In this document: positions 8,193 through 18,700 of the stretch, in pieces | Position numbering within the stretch: position 1 is the stretch's first letter | Layout of the letters: each line of letters opens with the position of its first letter | From: Luteolibacter luteus | Lineage (GTDB): Bacteria; Verrucomicrobiota; Verrucomicrobiia; Verrucomicrobiales; Akkermansiaceae | DNA: 64,000 bases | NCBI RefSeq assembly: GCF_012913485.1 | Contig: NZ_CP051774.1 | Coordinates: forward strand, 5,766,001 to 5,830,000 | Direction: 5' to 3' | Made by a program: the position numbers and the translations under genes | Notes under the pieces: generated by a model | Seen by the model: the letters and a program-made list of their open reading frames with translations, nothing else | Databases searched by the model: none | What the model was told of the DNA's origin: nothing

Positions 8193-9131
8193 GTGAAATT
8201 GATCAATCGTACCCTCGCGGGTTCGCTGTTTGCTGGTCTCGTCGTGCTTGGTTCTGCCGCCCATGGTGCGGTGCTGTCCTTCGCTTCGAATTATAATATC
8301 TACGTGCTGGGCAACATGACCCAGTGGAACGTCGACTCCGAAGGCCGCGTGGCGGTGGCCGGAGATGCCTCGCTGACGAACTACGGCGTGGGTAGTAAGT
8401 TCTCCTCCAATCCTTCCAGTGCTGGCGACATGCTGGTGGTGGGTGGCAACCTGAGCTACAACGGCGGGGAAGTTCACTACGGTAACCTCGTTTACGGCGG
8501 CACACTCTCCGGAAACTTCGGGATTCCCCATGGCACGACCACTCATGGCAGCGCCATGGATTTCGCCACGGCGAACAACTATCTCACTTCTGCTTCCAGC
8601 TACTGGGGCGGCATGGCTTCGAATGGAGCGACCACGAACCAATGGGGTGGTATCCAGATGGTCGGTACCGATCCGACGCTGAATATCTTCACGCTTTCCG
8701 GCGCGATGCTGGGATCCTCATGGGGAGTGACAATCGATGCCCCGGCGGGATCGACGGTGCTGGTGAACGTCACCGGCGACTCGGCGGCGATGCAGAACAT
8801 GGGCCTGAATTTCCAGGATCTCAACAGCGACGGGACAGGCACCGTGGTGCGCAACAACGTGATCTACAATTTCGTCGATGCGACCTCCCTGACCCTGAAT
8901 GGCGTCGGAGTGCAGGGTTCGATCCTGGCACCGAAAGCCACGGTGAATTTCAACAATGGCAACATCGACGGCCAGTTGATCGCCGGGACGCTGATTGGCA
9001 CCGGTGAGGCTCACAACTACCTCTTCCAAGGCAACCTGCCGGCCCCTCTGCCGATCCCGGAGCCTTCTTCGGCGCTACTGGTGGGTCTTGCGGGCGGGAT
9101 GCTGGCGATGCGCCGGAAGAGAAGCCACTGA
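8193..9131 (+). CDS. Choice-of-anchor A family protein with PEP-CTERM sorting signal
   Basis: This exported surface protein of 312 residues belongs to the choice-of-anchor A type: the core starts A-S-N-Y-N-I-Y-V-L-G-N-M, continues with E-G-R-V-A-V-A-G-D-A and later G-S-I-L-A-P-K-A-T-V-N. It ends in a PEP-CTERM signal (I-P-E-P-S-S-A-L-L-V-G-L-A-G-G, then R-R-K-R), which an exosortase would process. None is encoded in this window. GTG at 8193 is preferred because V-K-L-I-N-R-T begins the signal peptide, whereas the ORF extension to 8106 is proline-rich and unlike a leader. No good Shine-Dalgarno sequence precedes it. Function beyond surface or matrix location is unknown. Confidence 0.85.
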   Translation: MKLINRTLAGSLFAGLVVLGSAAHGAVLSFASNYNIYVLGNMTQWNVDSEGRVAVAGDASLTNYGVGSKFSSNPSSAGDMLVVGGNLSYNGGEVHYGNLVYGGTLSGNFGIPHGTTTHGSAMDFATANNYLTSASSYWGGMASNGATTNQWGGIQMVGTDPTLNIFTLSGAMLGSSWGVTIDAPAGSTVLVNVTGDSAAMQNMGLNFQDLNSDGTGTVVRNNVIYNFVDATSLTLNGVGVQGSILAPKATVNFNNGNIDGQLIAGTLIGTGEAHNYLFQGNLPAPLPIPEPSSALLVGLAGGMLAMRRKRSH

Positions 9132-9151
9132 TTTTCCAGAGGAGGAGAAGA

Positions 9152-9196
9152 GCGGCAGCCTTGGTGATCTAACGGTCCCAAGGCTGTCGCAGTTTT
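9152..9196. terminator. Intrinsic terminator between convergent genes
   Basis: The hairpin arms are GCGGCAGCCTTGG (9152-9164) and CCAAGGCTGTCGC (9178-9190), with one G-T pair, followed by AGTTTTA on the plus strand. It lies 20 bp after the PEP-CTERM gene and 12 bp from the end of the response regulator gene, so it may serve both convergent transcripts. Confidence 0.8.
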
Positions 9197-9202
9197 ATAG
9201 CT

Positions 9203-9874
9203 TCAAAGCGGAAAGCGTGGCTCTTCCTTTGCGTCTCGGAATTTCATCGCGGCTTCGGTGCGGGATCTGACGTGGAGCTTTTCGTAGACGTGCTTCAGGT
9301 GCACGCGAACCGTTTCGACCGAGATGTTGAGTCGGTCGGCGATTTCCTTGTTGGCGAGGCCTTCGCAGAGCAATTCGAGGATCTCGGTTTCGCGCTTGGA
9401 GAGTTTCACTTCATCCAGCGCGGAGGGCGTGGATCTTTGGGGTTGGTGGAAGGCCTCCACCACACGCCTGGCGATCTCGGCACTCATCGGGGCACCGCCC
9501 GAGCGGACGTCGCGGATGGCATCGCGGACATCGGCGGGTGTGGAGCGCTTGAGCAGATAGCCGGAGGCTCCGGCCTTGAGCGCGGCAAAGATCTTGTCGT
9601 GATCCCGGTAAACGGTAACCATGATCACCTGGATCTGGGGGAGGTGCTGCTTGACCAAGGCAGTGGCCTCGATGCCGGACATGCCGGGGAGATTGATGTC
9701 CATGAGAACCACATGAGGGCGGAAGGCATCGATCTTCTTCAGCGCGTCTTCCGCAGTGGTCCATACGCCGACGCAATTGAACTCCGGGGCAGACTCGACG
9801 ATCTTCCGCAGGCTGGAGCCCAGAGCGGCATTGTCTTCGACGATCGCGACATCGGTCATGGCTTCGTGGGACAT
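9203..9874 (-). CDS. NarL/FixJ-family response regulator (pair 1)
   Basis: This cytoplasmic response regulator of 223 residues has an N-terminal receiver domain (phospho-acceptor Asp in V-V-L-M-D-I-N-L-P-G-M-S-G, switch Lys in Y-L-L-K-R-S) and a C-terminal LuxR-type helix-turn-helix (L-S-K-R-E-T-E-I-L-E-L-L ... V-R-V-H-L-K-H-V-Y). The ATG at 9874 is chosen because it lies 7 bp after the kinase gene's stop. The ORF extension to 9970 reads into the kinase gene. It closely resembles the regulator at 45516-46142. It is co-transcribed with the propeller-type kinase and lies downstream of the rhamnogalacturonan lyase gene, so that gene is a plausible target (inference). Confidence 0.93.
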   Translation of the reverse strand: MSHEAMTDVAIVEDNAALGSSLRKIVESAPEFNCVGVWTTAEDALKKIDAFRPHVVLMDINLPGMSGIEATALVKQHLPQIQVIMVTVYRDHDKIFAALKAGASGYLLKRSTPADVRDAIRDVRSGGAPMSAEIARRVVEAFHQPQRSTPSALDEVKLSKRETEILELLCEGLANKEIADRLNISVETVRVHLKHVYEKLHVRSRTEAAMKFRDAKEEPRFPL

Positions 9875-9881
9875 GGGTGGA

Positions 9882-12665
9882 TCAGGTAGCGGGTTTTTCT
9901 TGGGAAAACAGAGGGAGCGTGAGGATGACGGTGCTGCCTTGGCCGGGGAAGGTTTCAATACGGCATTCACCGCCGGCTTCCTGCATCCGGCGATCTAGAT
10001 TGCCGAGGCCATCGCCGCCACCAGCGCGGGCATAATCGGGATTGAAGCCGCGGCCGTTGTCCTCGATACGGATTTCGAGAAGCTGGTTTGCGATGCCAAT
10101 GCGCAACTTCACCTCGGTGGCGCCGGAGTGTTTGGCGATGTTGTTCAGCGCCTCGCGTGCGGCGAGGAAGACCCCATGGCGCTGAGGCGCACCAAGCGGA
10201 TGGTCCGGGATGTCACGGGTGACATCGCTGCGCAGCGGGATGCGGACAATATCGAGGAACTCGCGGGCGAAGGCGGCGATGTATTCGACGAGCGAGCGCA
10301 GGTTGTCCTCCCGCGGGTTTACGGCCCACACGATTTCATCCAATGTGCCGACCACGTTCTTGGCCTTTGTGGAGAGTTGGTCGAGCGAGGGATGAAGCTT
10401 GGAGTCCTCGGCGTCTTCCGCTGCCAGCGCGGCGAGGATCGAGATTTCCGTGAGGCTCGCGCCGAGGTCATCATGGAGATCCCGGGCGATTCGGGAGCGC
10501 TCGCCCTCACGGGCGTTGCGGATGTTCAGCTTCTCGATGCGGCGCTTCATCCGCGAGCGGGCGAGCAGCCATCCGGTGCCGGCGGCAGCGGAGAGGACCA
10601 ACAGGCCGCTGAGGGCGATGAACCAGCCCGTTTCCCAGAAGTGCGGGCGGATCAGGATGCGGATCATGGCGGGTGCCCCGCTGGGGATACCATCGCCATT
10701 CACGGCCATGACCTCGAAGGTATAGTTGCCGGGCGGCACGGATTCGTAGGCGGCGGAGCGCTGGGTGCCGAGCTCTCGCCAAGCATCATCGAGGCCACTG
10801 AGGCGTCCGCGGTAGGTGATCTTTTCCGGAGCGCTGTAGCCGAGGCCGACATAACGGAACTCAAGCCGCGAGCGGCCAGGCCCGGCTTCGATGGCAGAAT
10901 CGACGCCCTCGTGCTGGCTCCCGTTCACGCGAACGGAACGGAGGTAGACGGGAGGGGCCACGCGGTTGATTTCCACCAGCTCCGGCTTCACGCGCACGAT
11001 GCCATTGCCGGTGGGAAACCAGAGGCGCCCGTCCTGACCTTTCCATCCGGCCGGTTGATAGCCACCGATGCATTCGCGGGAAGGCAGCCCATCGGAGCGA
11101 TCGAGCCGCAGCCAGTGGAGCGGGGCATCGGGATCCCTTCCGCGTTGCAGCATTTCCTTGCGGCTGGCGCGGAGAATGCCACCGAGCGAGCCGAACCAGA
11201 ACTGGCCGCGCCCGTCGTCGATGAGGCTGGTAAGGCGCTCATCGGGCAGGCCCTGATCGCTGCCGAAGTGTTGCCATGCCTTGCCGTCCCAGAGGAAGAG
11301 TCCGCTGCCCAGGGTGGCCACCCAGATCTCATTGTCGCTCTCCGGACGAATCGCCGAGATCCAGCGGTGCTGCAGGTCGCCGGTATTGCCGAGCTGCTTG
11401 AAGCCCTTCGGCCCGCCGCGGAAGACACGGCCATCGATGCTGCCGAAGACAATCGCCTGTGACTTGGCGACCACCGAGACCGCGGAGATATTCAGGTCGT
11501 CAGGCAGGCCTTGCTCCGGCCCGTATTGGTGCACGATCTCATTCGCATAGGATGCGAGTCCTTGGGAGCCCCCGAACCACAGGGTGCCGCTGCGGTCTTC
11601 CGCGATGTCCCGGACCTTGGACGGGATCTGGGTCTTGGAGAACCTCGCCTTGAAGTTGCCATTTTCCCCGGAGAAGAGGCTGCCATCGCGCGAGGCCGCC
11701 CACAGCACATGGCGGCTGTCTTCGTAGAGCACGCCGAAGGCGCGGTGGTAACCGCCTGGAACGACTTCGACCGGCTCGGCATTGTCCGGGGTCCAGCGGG
11801 TCAGACCGCCGGAGCGATTGGCCAGCCACCAGTCCCCGGACTTCATCTGCATCACGGCGAAGACGGCATTGTCAGTGAGGCCGTCCACGCGATCGAGCAC
11901 ATCCACTCGGCTGAGCCGGACGCGCACCAGGCCATTGAGCGGGGAAGCGATCCAAATATTACCCTCCTTGTCTTCTAACAGCTCGTTGAAGGAAAGGGGC
12001 AGGTTGCTATTGGGAAGGAGGAAGGGTGCAGGCTTCGCGCCGGCAGTGCCGACGACGAGGCGCTCAAGTTCGTCCGCGGCCCAGATCTGCCCATTGCGAT
12101 CGGCGAGCGTGGGCGGGACGGATGGAATCAGGCGGCGGCCACCCTTGCCTTGGTTCGCCAGGTCATTGGCGAAGAGCATGAGAAGGTCATCGGGTGGACT
12201 GGCCAGGGGCGTGAATGTGCCGCCCTCGATCTTGTGGAGCTCCTCACCCCGCTTGAAAAAAACTTGGCCCTGTGAGTCTTCCAAGAGCTGGGTTACCAGC
12301 GGGGGCCGTGGCGTGCGGGTGTCCGGCACCACGCGCTCGAACTGCCCGTGGCGAATCCGGAAGAGGCCTCCTTGGAAGGTGGAGACCCAGATGTCATCCT
12401 CGCCGGTCGAATAGATCCGCCAGAAGGCGAAGCGATTGCGACGCTGCTGGCCATCGAGCTCGATTGGCTCGAACTCGATGCCATCAAAGCGTGCGATGCC
12501 TTCCGCGGTGGCAACCCAGAGGTAACCATCGCGGGATTGGACGAGGGAGCGGACGACATTTCCCGGTAGTCCATCCTCGGATTGCCAGACGCGGACGAGC
12601 AACTCCTGATCCTTCGCCGCGAGGGGCGGAAGAAGAATGATCAGGAGCAAGAGGAGGAGCCGCAC
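9882..12665 (-). CDS. Two-component sensor histidine kinase with periplasmic beta-propeller (pair 1)
   Basis: This membrane-bound sensor has 927 residues. It begins with a signal peptide (M-R-L-L-L-L-L-L-I-I-L-L), then many regulator-propeller repeats (for example G-L-P-G-N-V-V-R-S-L, D-G-Y-L-W-V-A-T and G-T-L-W-F-G) forming one or two propellers to about residue 570. Next come a Y_Y_Y-type domain (T-Y-R-G-R-L-S-G-L-D-D-A-W), one membrane helix near residue 690, and an HPK7-type HisKA_3 dimerisation domain with phospho-acceptor His731 in R-D-L-H-D-D-L-G. The HATPase follows with N-box R-E-A-L-N-N-I-A-K-H-S and G-box I-E-D-N-G-R-G-F. The sensor matches that of Bacteroides hybrid systems that detect oligosaccharides, but here the regulator is separate. 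It is 81 bp downstream of the lyase gene. Confidence 0.93.
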   Translation of the reverse strand: MRLLLLLLIILLPPLAAKDQELLVRVWQSEDGLPGNVVRSLVQSRDGYLWVATAEGIARFDGIEFEPIELDGQQRRNRFAFWRIYSTGEDDIWVSTFQGGLFRIRHGQFERVVPDTRTPRPPLVTQLLEDSQGQVFFKRGEELHKIEGGTFTPLASPPDDLLMLFANDLANQGKGGRRLIPSVPPTLADRNGQIWAADELERLVVGTAGAKPAPFLLPNSNLPLSFNELLEDKEGNIWIASPLNGLVRVRLSRVDVLDRVDGLTDNAVFAVMQMKSGDWWLANRSGGLTRWTPDNAEPVEVVPGGYHRAFGVLYEDSRHVLWAASRDGSLFSGENGNFKARFSKTQIPSKVRDIAEDRSGTLWFGGSQGLASYANEIVHQYGPEQGLPDDLNISAVSVVAKSQAIVFGSIDGRVFRGGPKGFKQLGNTGDLQHRWISAIRPESDNEIWVATLGSGLFLWDGKAWQHFGSDQGLPDERLTSLIDDGRGQFWFGSLGGILRASRKEMLQRGRDPDAPLHWLRLDRSDGLPSRECIGGYQPAGWKGQDGRLWFPTGNGIVRVKPELVEINRVAPPVYLRSVRVNGSQHEGVDSAIEAGPGRSRLEFRYVGLGYSAPEKITYRGRLSGLDDAWRELGTQRSAAYESVPPGNYTFEVMAVNGDGIPSGAPAMIRILIRPHFWETGWFIALSGLLVLSAAAGTGWLLARSRMKRRIEKLNIRNAREGERSRIARDLHDDLGASLTEISILAALAAEDAEDSKLHPSLDQLSTKAKNVVGTLDEIVWAVNPREDNLRSLVEYIAAFAREFLDIVRIPLRSDVTRDIPDHPLGAPQRHGVFLAAREALNNIAKHSGATEVKLRIGIANQLLEIRIEDNGRGFNPDYARAGGGDGLGNLDRRMQEAGGECRIETFPGQGSTVILTLPLFSQEKPAT

Positions 12666-12746
12666 GGAAGCAGTTTGAGAGCGTGGGGAGAGGAGTGAAA
12701 GTGAGAAGTGGAGGGAGTGCCGAGTGGTCCCGGCGGAGCGAACGAC

Positions 12747-15700
12747 CTAGGGAAGCAGCACGATGCGGTAAAAGCATTTCCCCTCAGGTGGAGCGGTGTC
12801 GGTGAAGCTGCCGGTCCCCGTCACGGTGGCCATGGTTTGCCATGGGCCGTCGAGGCTGCCGCTGCGGTGGATCTCGAAGCTCAGCTCCGGAGCCGATGGC
12901 CAGATGAGCGTCAGTCCGGATGGAGCAAGGCTGCCGGTGGCTCGAAAGGAGGCTCCCCCATTTTTCGGATCGAGGCCCAGGCGGAACTCGGTGTCATTGC
13001 TGCTGCCATCGTGGTCCGGATCAGCGTCCGGGGCGGCCTCGGGATCACTGGCGCTACCGAAGTATTCCAACTGCCACTGCCCAAAGGCCGAGAGGTTCTG
13101 CACAACGACGAGGCGGACGCTGCCACCGGATGCTTCCACGGTCGCGGTAAAGCCATCGGGTAGCGTCCCGACCGCCAGCCCATTGTCGGTGAGCGTTCCG
13201 CTGTAGGCGGCCAACGTATAGGTGCCGGCGCCAAAGCCGGGCAGGGGAGAAACATCGATCGAGCCGTCCAGTGTGAAGGGGCCTGCCACCTGAAGCTTGT
13301 CAGAAGCCGCAACGCTTCCCAGTTCATAGGAGAGCTTGGAACTGGAGGAGAGCACGAGACCACTGGAGCAGGCAAGCGTGCCCACTGCACCGCTGCCCGG
13401 GGAAAGCGTGCCATGCACCGTCACTGCTCCGGCGATGCTGCCGTTCCCTCCGAGGGTGCCGCTGCTTGCGACGGTGGTCGCCGTATTTGCCAGCGAACCA
13501 TCGATGAGGAGCTTGCCGTCGCTGACGGTGGTGGGGCCGGTGTAGGTGTTCGTTCCGGAGAGCACCAAGGTGCCTCTGCCGCTTTTCTCGATCGCGCTGC
13601 GGCTTGTGCCCGATCCGTTCTGGATCACGCCTGCAAAGGTGGAATCAATGTTCCTGTCTCCAATCTTCCAAGTGACCGTGTAAGCCCCCGGGGTGTTGTT
13701 GTCCGGGACGATGCCGGAAAGGAAAGATCCAGCGGGACCCGAGAGGCTGCCCATGGGGATGCTGTGATTCTGGTTGAGGAAGGAGAGCGTGGTGACGCCG
13801 GAGGCCATCGAAAGGGATGCCGAGGGAAGGCCTGCGGTATTCGCGAGACGGAAGAGGCCGCCATCGGCATCTGTCGTGAGATTCAGCGTTCCTCCAAAGG
13901 CCGACCAATTCCCCATGACCTTGAAGCGGAGCCAGGGGACGTGGACATTCAGCGTGCCGGAACCGGACAAACTGCCAGAGAGATCCATGCGCGAATCCGT
14001 CCGAAGCGTCCCGGTCTGCCCCGCGGGCACCTGAATGCTATAGCTCGCGCTGCTGTAGGTGGCGGTGTTGTCGAGTTGCTGGAGCGTGCCGCCATTGAAG
14101 ACGATCGGGCCGGTGCCGATCGCTGCCATCGCTGCCTCGGTGGATGTATAAAGCGTGCCACCATTGAGAAAGGTCCCACCGCTGTAGGTGTGGGCGCTCA
14201 TCAGATTGAGGGTGCCGCTGCCTGCCTTTGTCAGCGAGGCATTTCCCGTGATGAGACCGCTGCCGGAGAAGGTATAGTTCTTGGTGCTCTCCACGAGGAC
14301 GGCGGTGGGAACCACATCGGTGGCAATCACGACAGGGGAGGTCGCATTGCCGGCATCGGTAAAGCGGGCGGTATCGCCATCACTGAAGGATGCGGCATTG
14401 CCGTCGAGTAGCCAGTTGGCGCTGTTCCAGCCCGAGTCCGCGGTACCGCTCCAGACCAGCGTGGCCGGAGGCCGGAGCGGTGGCGTGAGCGTCAGTTCGA
14501 TCCGGCCCGGGGTGCTGCCGGATGCGGGGACCACATTGAAGCTTGCGCTAAGGAAGGTGCCTTGCGGCGGAAGCCATGTGAACTGCTGCGTGCCCGCAAG
14601 GCTGCCGGTAAAGGTGGCCACCGTGTAGGTGCCCGCCTCCGCCATCGTGCCAGGGCGAAAAGAGATCGGACCATTCAGGATTAAATTGCCGGAAATGGAG
14701 AGCGGTGCGCCGGAGATCGCGCCATGTTCCAAAATACCACCGCCTTGTACCTGGACATTGCCGGTGACCGATCCCGAACCTCCTAGTGCGGCACCGCCTT
14801 GCACCGTGATGGTGGTTCCCGATGTGGCGCCATTGATGCGGAGCGTGCCCTGCTGGATATTCGTCGCGCCGGTGTAGGTGCAGGGGCCGGTCAGGGTGAG
14901 GACTCCGCTGCCGGTCTTCGTCAGTGCGGTGGGTCCGGTGCTGTTTCCGATCACGCCGGCGAAGGTGCTACTCTCATTCCTTGCTCCGACCTGCCAAGTC
15001 AGCGTGCGGTTTGCGGTGGGCCCACCGAGCAAGCGCGATTCGCTCGCACCGGAAAGCGTGCCGATGGAGAGCGTGAGATCGGATCCCATCGTGCTCTGGT
15101 AGTAGGCATAGACATCATTCGCGAGATCGAGTGCCGCCAGCGGATAGCCGGCGCTGCTGCGGATGCGAAAGTCGCCACCATCCGAATCCGTGATCACGAA
15201 GATGCGACCGGTGAAGGCGGACCAATTTCCCTGAAGCTCCGTGCGCACGTAGGGCGTGTGGAAGGTGAAGTCACCACTGCCGGTGAGGCTTCCCGTGAGC
15301 GTGCAGCGGCCATCGGCATTGAGACGGCCGGTGCCGCCGCTTGGCACGATCATGTTCCATGCCGCGGTCTCGCTTGCCTGCACGTTCGCCATGGAGAGCG
15401 TGCCCTTGTTCAGCGTCACGTTGCCCGTGCCGAGTCCGGAGGAATTCGGCGTGGCCCCGGCGAGGTAGATAGTTCCGCAATCGACCACTGTGCCGCCGCT
15501 GTAGGTATTGGCGCTTGCGAGGATGAGGGTCCCGGGGCCCGCTTTGACAAGCTTGCCGCCACCGCTGGCGGTACCGCTGATCTGCATGGTGCTATTTCCC
15601 AGCGCGACCTCCAGCGTGGCACCGGAAGGACCGAAGCTGAGGTCACGGTTGGTATTTGTCTGGGAACCCGTGAGACGAAGGGCGCCGCCATCGATCACGA

Positions 15701-18700
15701 GATTGGCAGCACTTGCAGATGCGGCACCGATCGATCCCGGCGAGCCCGCATCGCCGAGCGAGCTGATGGCCAGCACGCCACCGGTGATCCGGGTCGGGCC
15801 GGTGTAGTCATTCACCGTGCCGAGGGCCAGTGTGCCACTGCCGGATTTCGTGAGTCCGCCGCTGCCGGAAAGCGATCCGCTACCGGTGAAGCTGTAGTTC
15901 GTGGCGGAATCCACGGTCACGCCCGAAGTCGGGAGGATGGTCTTGAGATCGACGGTGCTACTGGCGGCCCCGCTGCCATCAAAAGCCACGCTGTCTCCTG
16001 CAACGAAGATTCCGGATGCTCCGGAGACGAGCCAATTGGGGCTACTGGCGAGATCCCACGCCGTGCCCGATCCACGCCAAGTCACGGCCGTAGGTGCCCG
16101 GGTGACGGGCACTTCCAGGGTGATCGCGCCACCGCCCGCTGCAAGCGTGTGAGGGGTGCCCGGAGGGATGGTCACCGAGAGGTTCGCCAGGCTGCCTGTC
16201 AGGCTGCCGCTGTAAGTGAGCAGGGTGTAGGTGCCGGGGGCAAGCTGGCCATTAAGCGCATTGATGTGAATGTGGACCGCTCCGGCCAAGGTGAGATTGC
16301 CGGTCACCGCGATCTTGTCATTCGGCCTTGTGGTGCCGCCCGGATCATCGGAAAGATCGAGTGCGAACACGGAGCTATCTTGCGCGCTCAGTCCTCCTGC
16401 GAGGGAAAGTGTGGCCGCATGGCCCATGCCATTTCCCGGAGCAATGGCACCGCGGTATTGCAGCGTGACTGCTTGGCCGATGCTGCCGCTGCCGCCGAGC
16501 CGTCCTCCTTTCTCGCCCTTGGCACCCTTGCCGCCGTAAGTGCCGCCCCAGACAGTGACCGGGCTCTGCGCCAGCGTTCCATCGATGTTCAGCGCGCCGT
16601 CCCAGATGGTGGTGCTGCCGTTGTAGGAATGGCTGCCGGTGATGGTAAAACTGCCGGAGCCTGCCTTCATCAGCTTCATGCTCCCGGAGAGCGAGCCACC
16701 GCTTCCATCCAGTGTTTGGTCCTTCGGCGAATAAACGGCGACATTCCCGGGATTGAGGGTACCCGAAAGTACGATGGGAGTCGTAGCATCTGCCCCGATG
16801 TCAAAGCGGACGGTCTTGCCACTGGCAAAGGCCCGCGCTACGCCGTCGGCGGTCCATGCGCTCGTCGCGCCGAGATCCCACTGGCTGCTGCCCGCGCCTC
16901 CACGCCATGCCAGATCCGCCTGCACCATCGGTGGTGGCTGCGGGACGGTCATTCCGTGGCCCAGATAGTAGTCGGTATAGGACGCCTGCACGTAGCCCTT
17001 GGTCGTCGCTTGGCAGCGGTACTGGGGATTGTGCATCAGCGCATAGACACGATTGCTGGCGTCCAGCTTGGTGGTGTAGATGCGCAGCTCGGAATTGTCA
17101 TTTGCCACACAGAGCAGTTCCTCGCGCCAGTCGCCCAAGATGTCGCCCCAGAAAGCCGGACGGCCACCGTAGGCCTGGTAAACTCCGGGCGGGGTCTCGT
17201 TGTAGATCGTGTAGAGCCGGGTGAGACCAGCGGGACTTGCGGGGTTGAACTTGCTGATCGCGGGGCTTTCCGCGGTGCTGCCGACGGTGGCGATGAACTC
17301 GCGGCCGAGGTCTGCATCCCACCAGATGGCCTCGGGCGGGAATGGCTGCGCGGAGTAGATCTGCTCGCCCTTCGCATTGAAGATCCCGGCCTGGGTGGAA
17401 AACATCTCATAGCCCTTGTGCGCGGAATCCATGTCCGAGATGACGCCGCGACCGACATCCACCACGGCACCGGCATACCATTTCTTGATGAAGGAGCCGT
17501 TCGCGGAATCAAAGAGCGCCGTGGCCAGGCCGCTCGGGTTGTTCTGCTGGATGATGTAGGTTTCCAGGCCGGGGCGATCGGGATCGATATCGGTGGTGTG
17601 AAAGCGGTCGCCGTGGGTGACTTCTCCGATCGAGTAGAGGAGGCTGCCATTGTCATCGATGGAGAAGCCGATGTCGCAGAACTCGTCCTTGCCGTCGTTG
17701 TCGGGATCACCAATGCGGATCTGGTGACCCTCCGGCGCGTGAACGCCGTCATCGTCCCATGACCAGCGCTGGCTGAGCACCCCATTGCGGAAATCCCATG
17801 CCGTGATGAGGCCTTGGAACGCGCCGTCGCCGATGCGGTTCTTCGCCTGCAGGAGCACGCTGGGGCGCTGCCCATCGGCATAGAAGATGCCCATGTGGCC
17901 ATTCAACGGGCCGTCCGCGATGTAGGGATTCGGTACGGTGGCGCGGGCACGCTCGGCACCGGTGAGACCGTCGATGACCGAGAGGTATTGGATGTTATCG
18001 GTGGCCGCCGTGATGGTGGTTCCGTCTGGCAGGACCACGCCCTTCGCCGTGCGAACGATGACCTCCGCTTTGCCGTCGCCATCCATGTCATAGACCGTGA
18101 CATTGTCCCCGTGGCCGATGCTGATGGCGGAGGAACCGGGCTCGATGTTGTATTGATCGACGCTGTTCGGACCCATGTCCATGCGCCAGAGGAAGGTGCC
18201 ATCCCGCTTGTAGGCCTCCAGGAACTGCCGTGCAGCGGTGTCCGGATGATGGCGGTCGATCACGAAGTCATACTCGCCATCGCCATCCAGATCACCGACC
18301 CAGCAGAACTTCACCTTGTGACCGGCACCATCGGGTGTCGGCTGGATGGGCACGGGGAAATATTGGCGCGTCGGCGGATTCGCCGGGAGCGTGGAGCCGG
18401 TGACCGCGGGATTCGCCCAGGTGTCCGGCACCTCGGAGCCATCGAGCACCGGCCTAACAGAATAGGTGTAGGAGACAGAGGCGAGGCTCGGCGGAGTATC
18501 GGTGTAGTTCGTGCTGGCCGCGAGCGGCGAAGCATTGAGCTTCACTGCGGCACCGCCATTGGCAGAGCGATAGAGATTGAAGGCGACGTCCTGTGGATCA
18601 TTCCCGAGCAAGCGCCAGCCGATGTAGATCTGGGTGCTGTTTTTCCGCAGGGCCATGACGCCGCGGCCCAGCGATTCCATCTGGCGTTGGGCGAAGGCTT

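Noticed and set aside
12747..13100. Autotransporter beta-barrel at the C-terminus of the lyase-PATR fusion
   Set aside because: The terminal 115 residues are a TSP3-like motif and a small beta-sandwich, much shorter than a barrel of about 280 residues.
13500..16700. Recurrent short DNA repeats that could look like a CRISPR or satellite array
   Set aside because: They encode the PATR protein motif, vary in sequence and spacing, and lie inside one long open reading frame.
14799..17762. Plus-strand ORF of 987 codons antisense to the lyase-PATR gene
   Set aside because: It has no domain, is rich in Ala, Arg, Gly and Glu, and mirrors the GC-rich repeats of the opposite strand, where a clear protein family is encoded.
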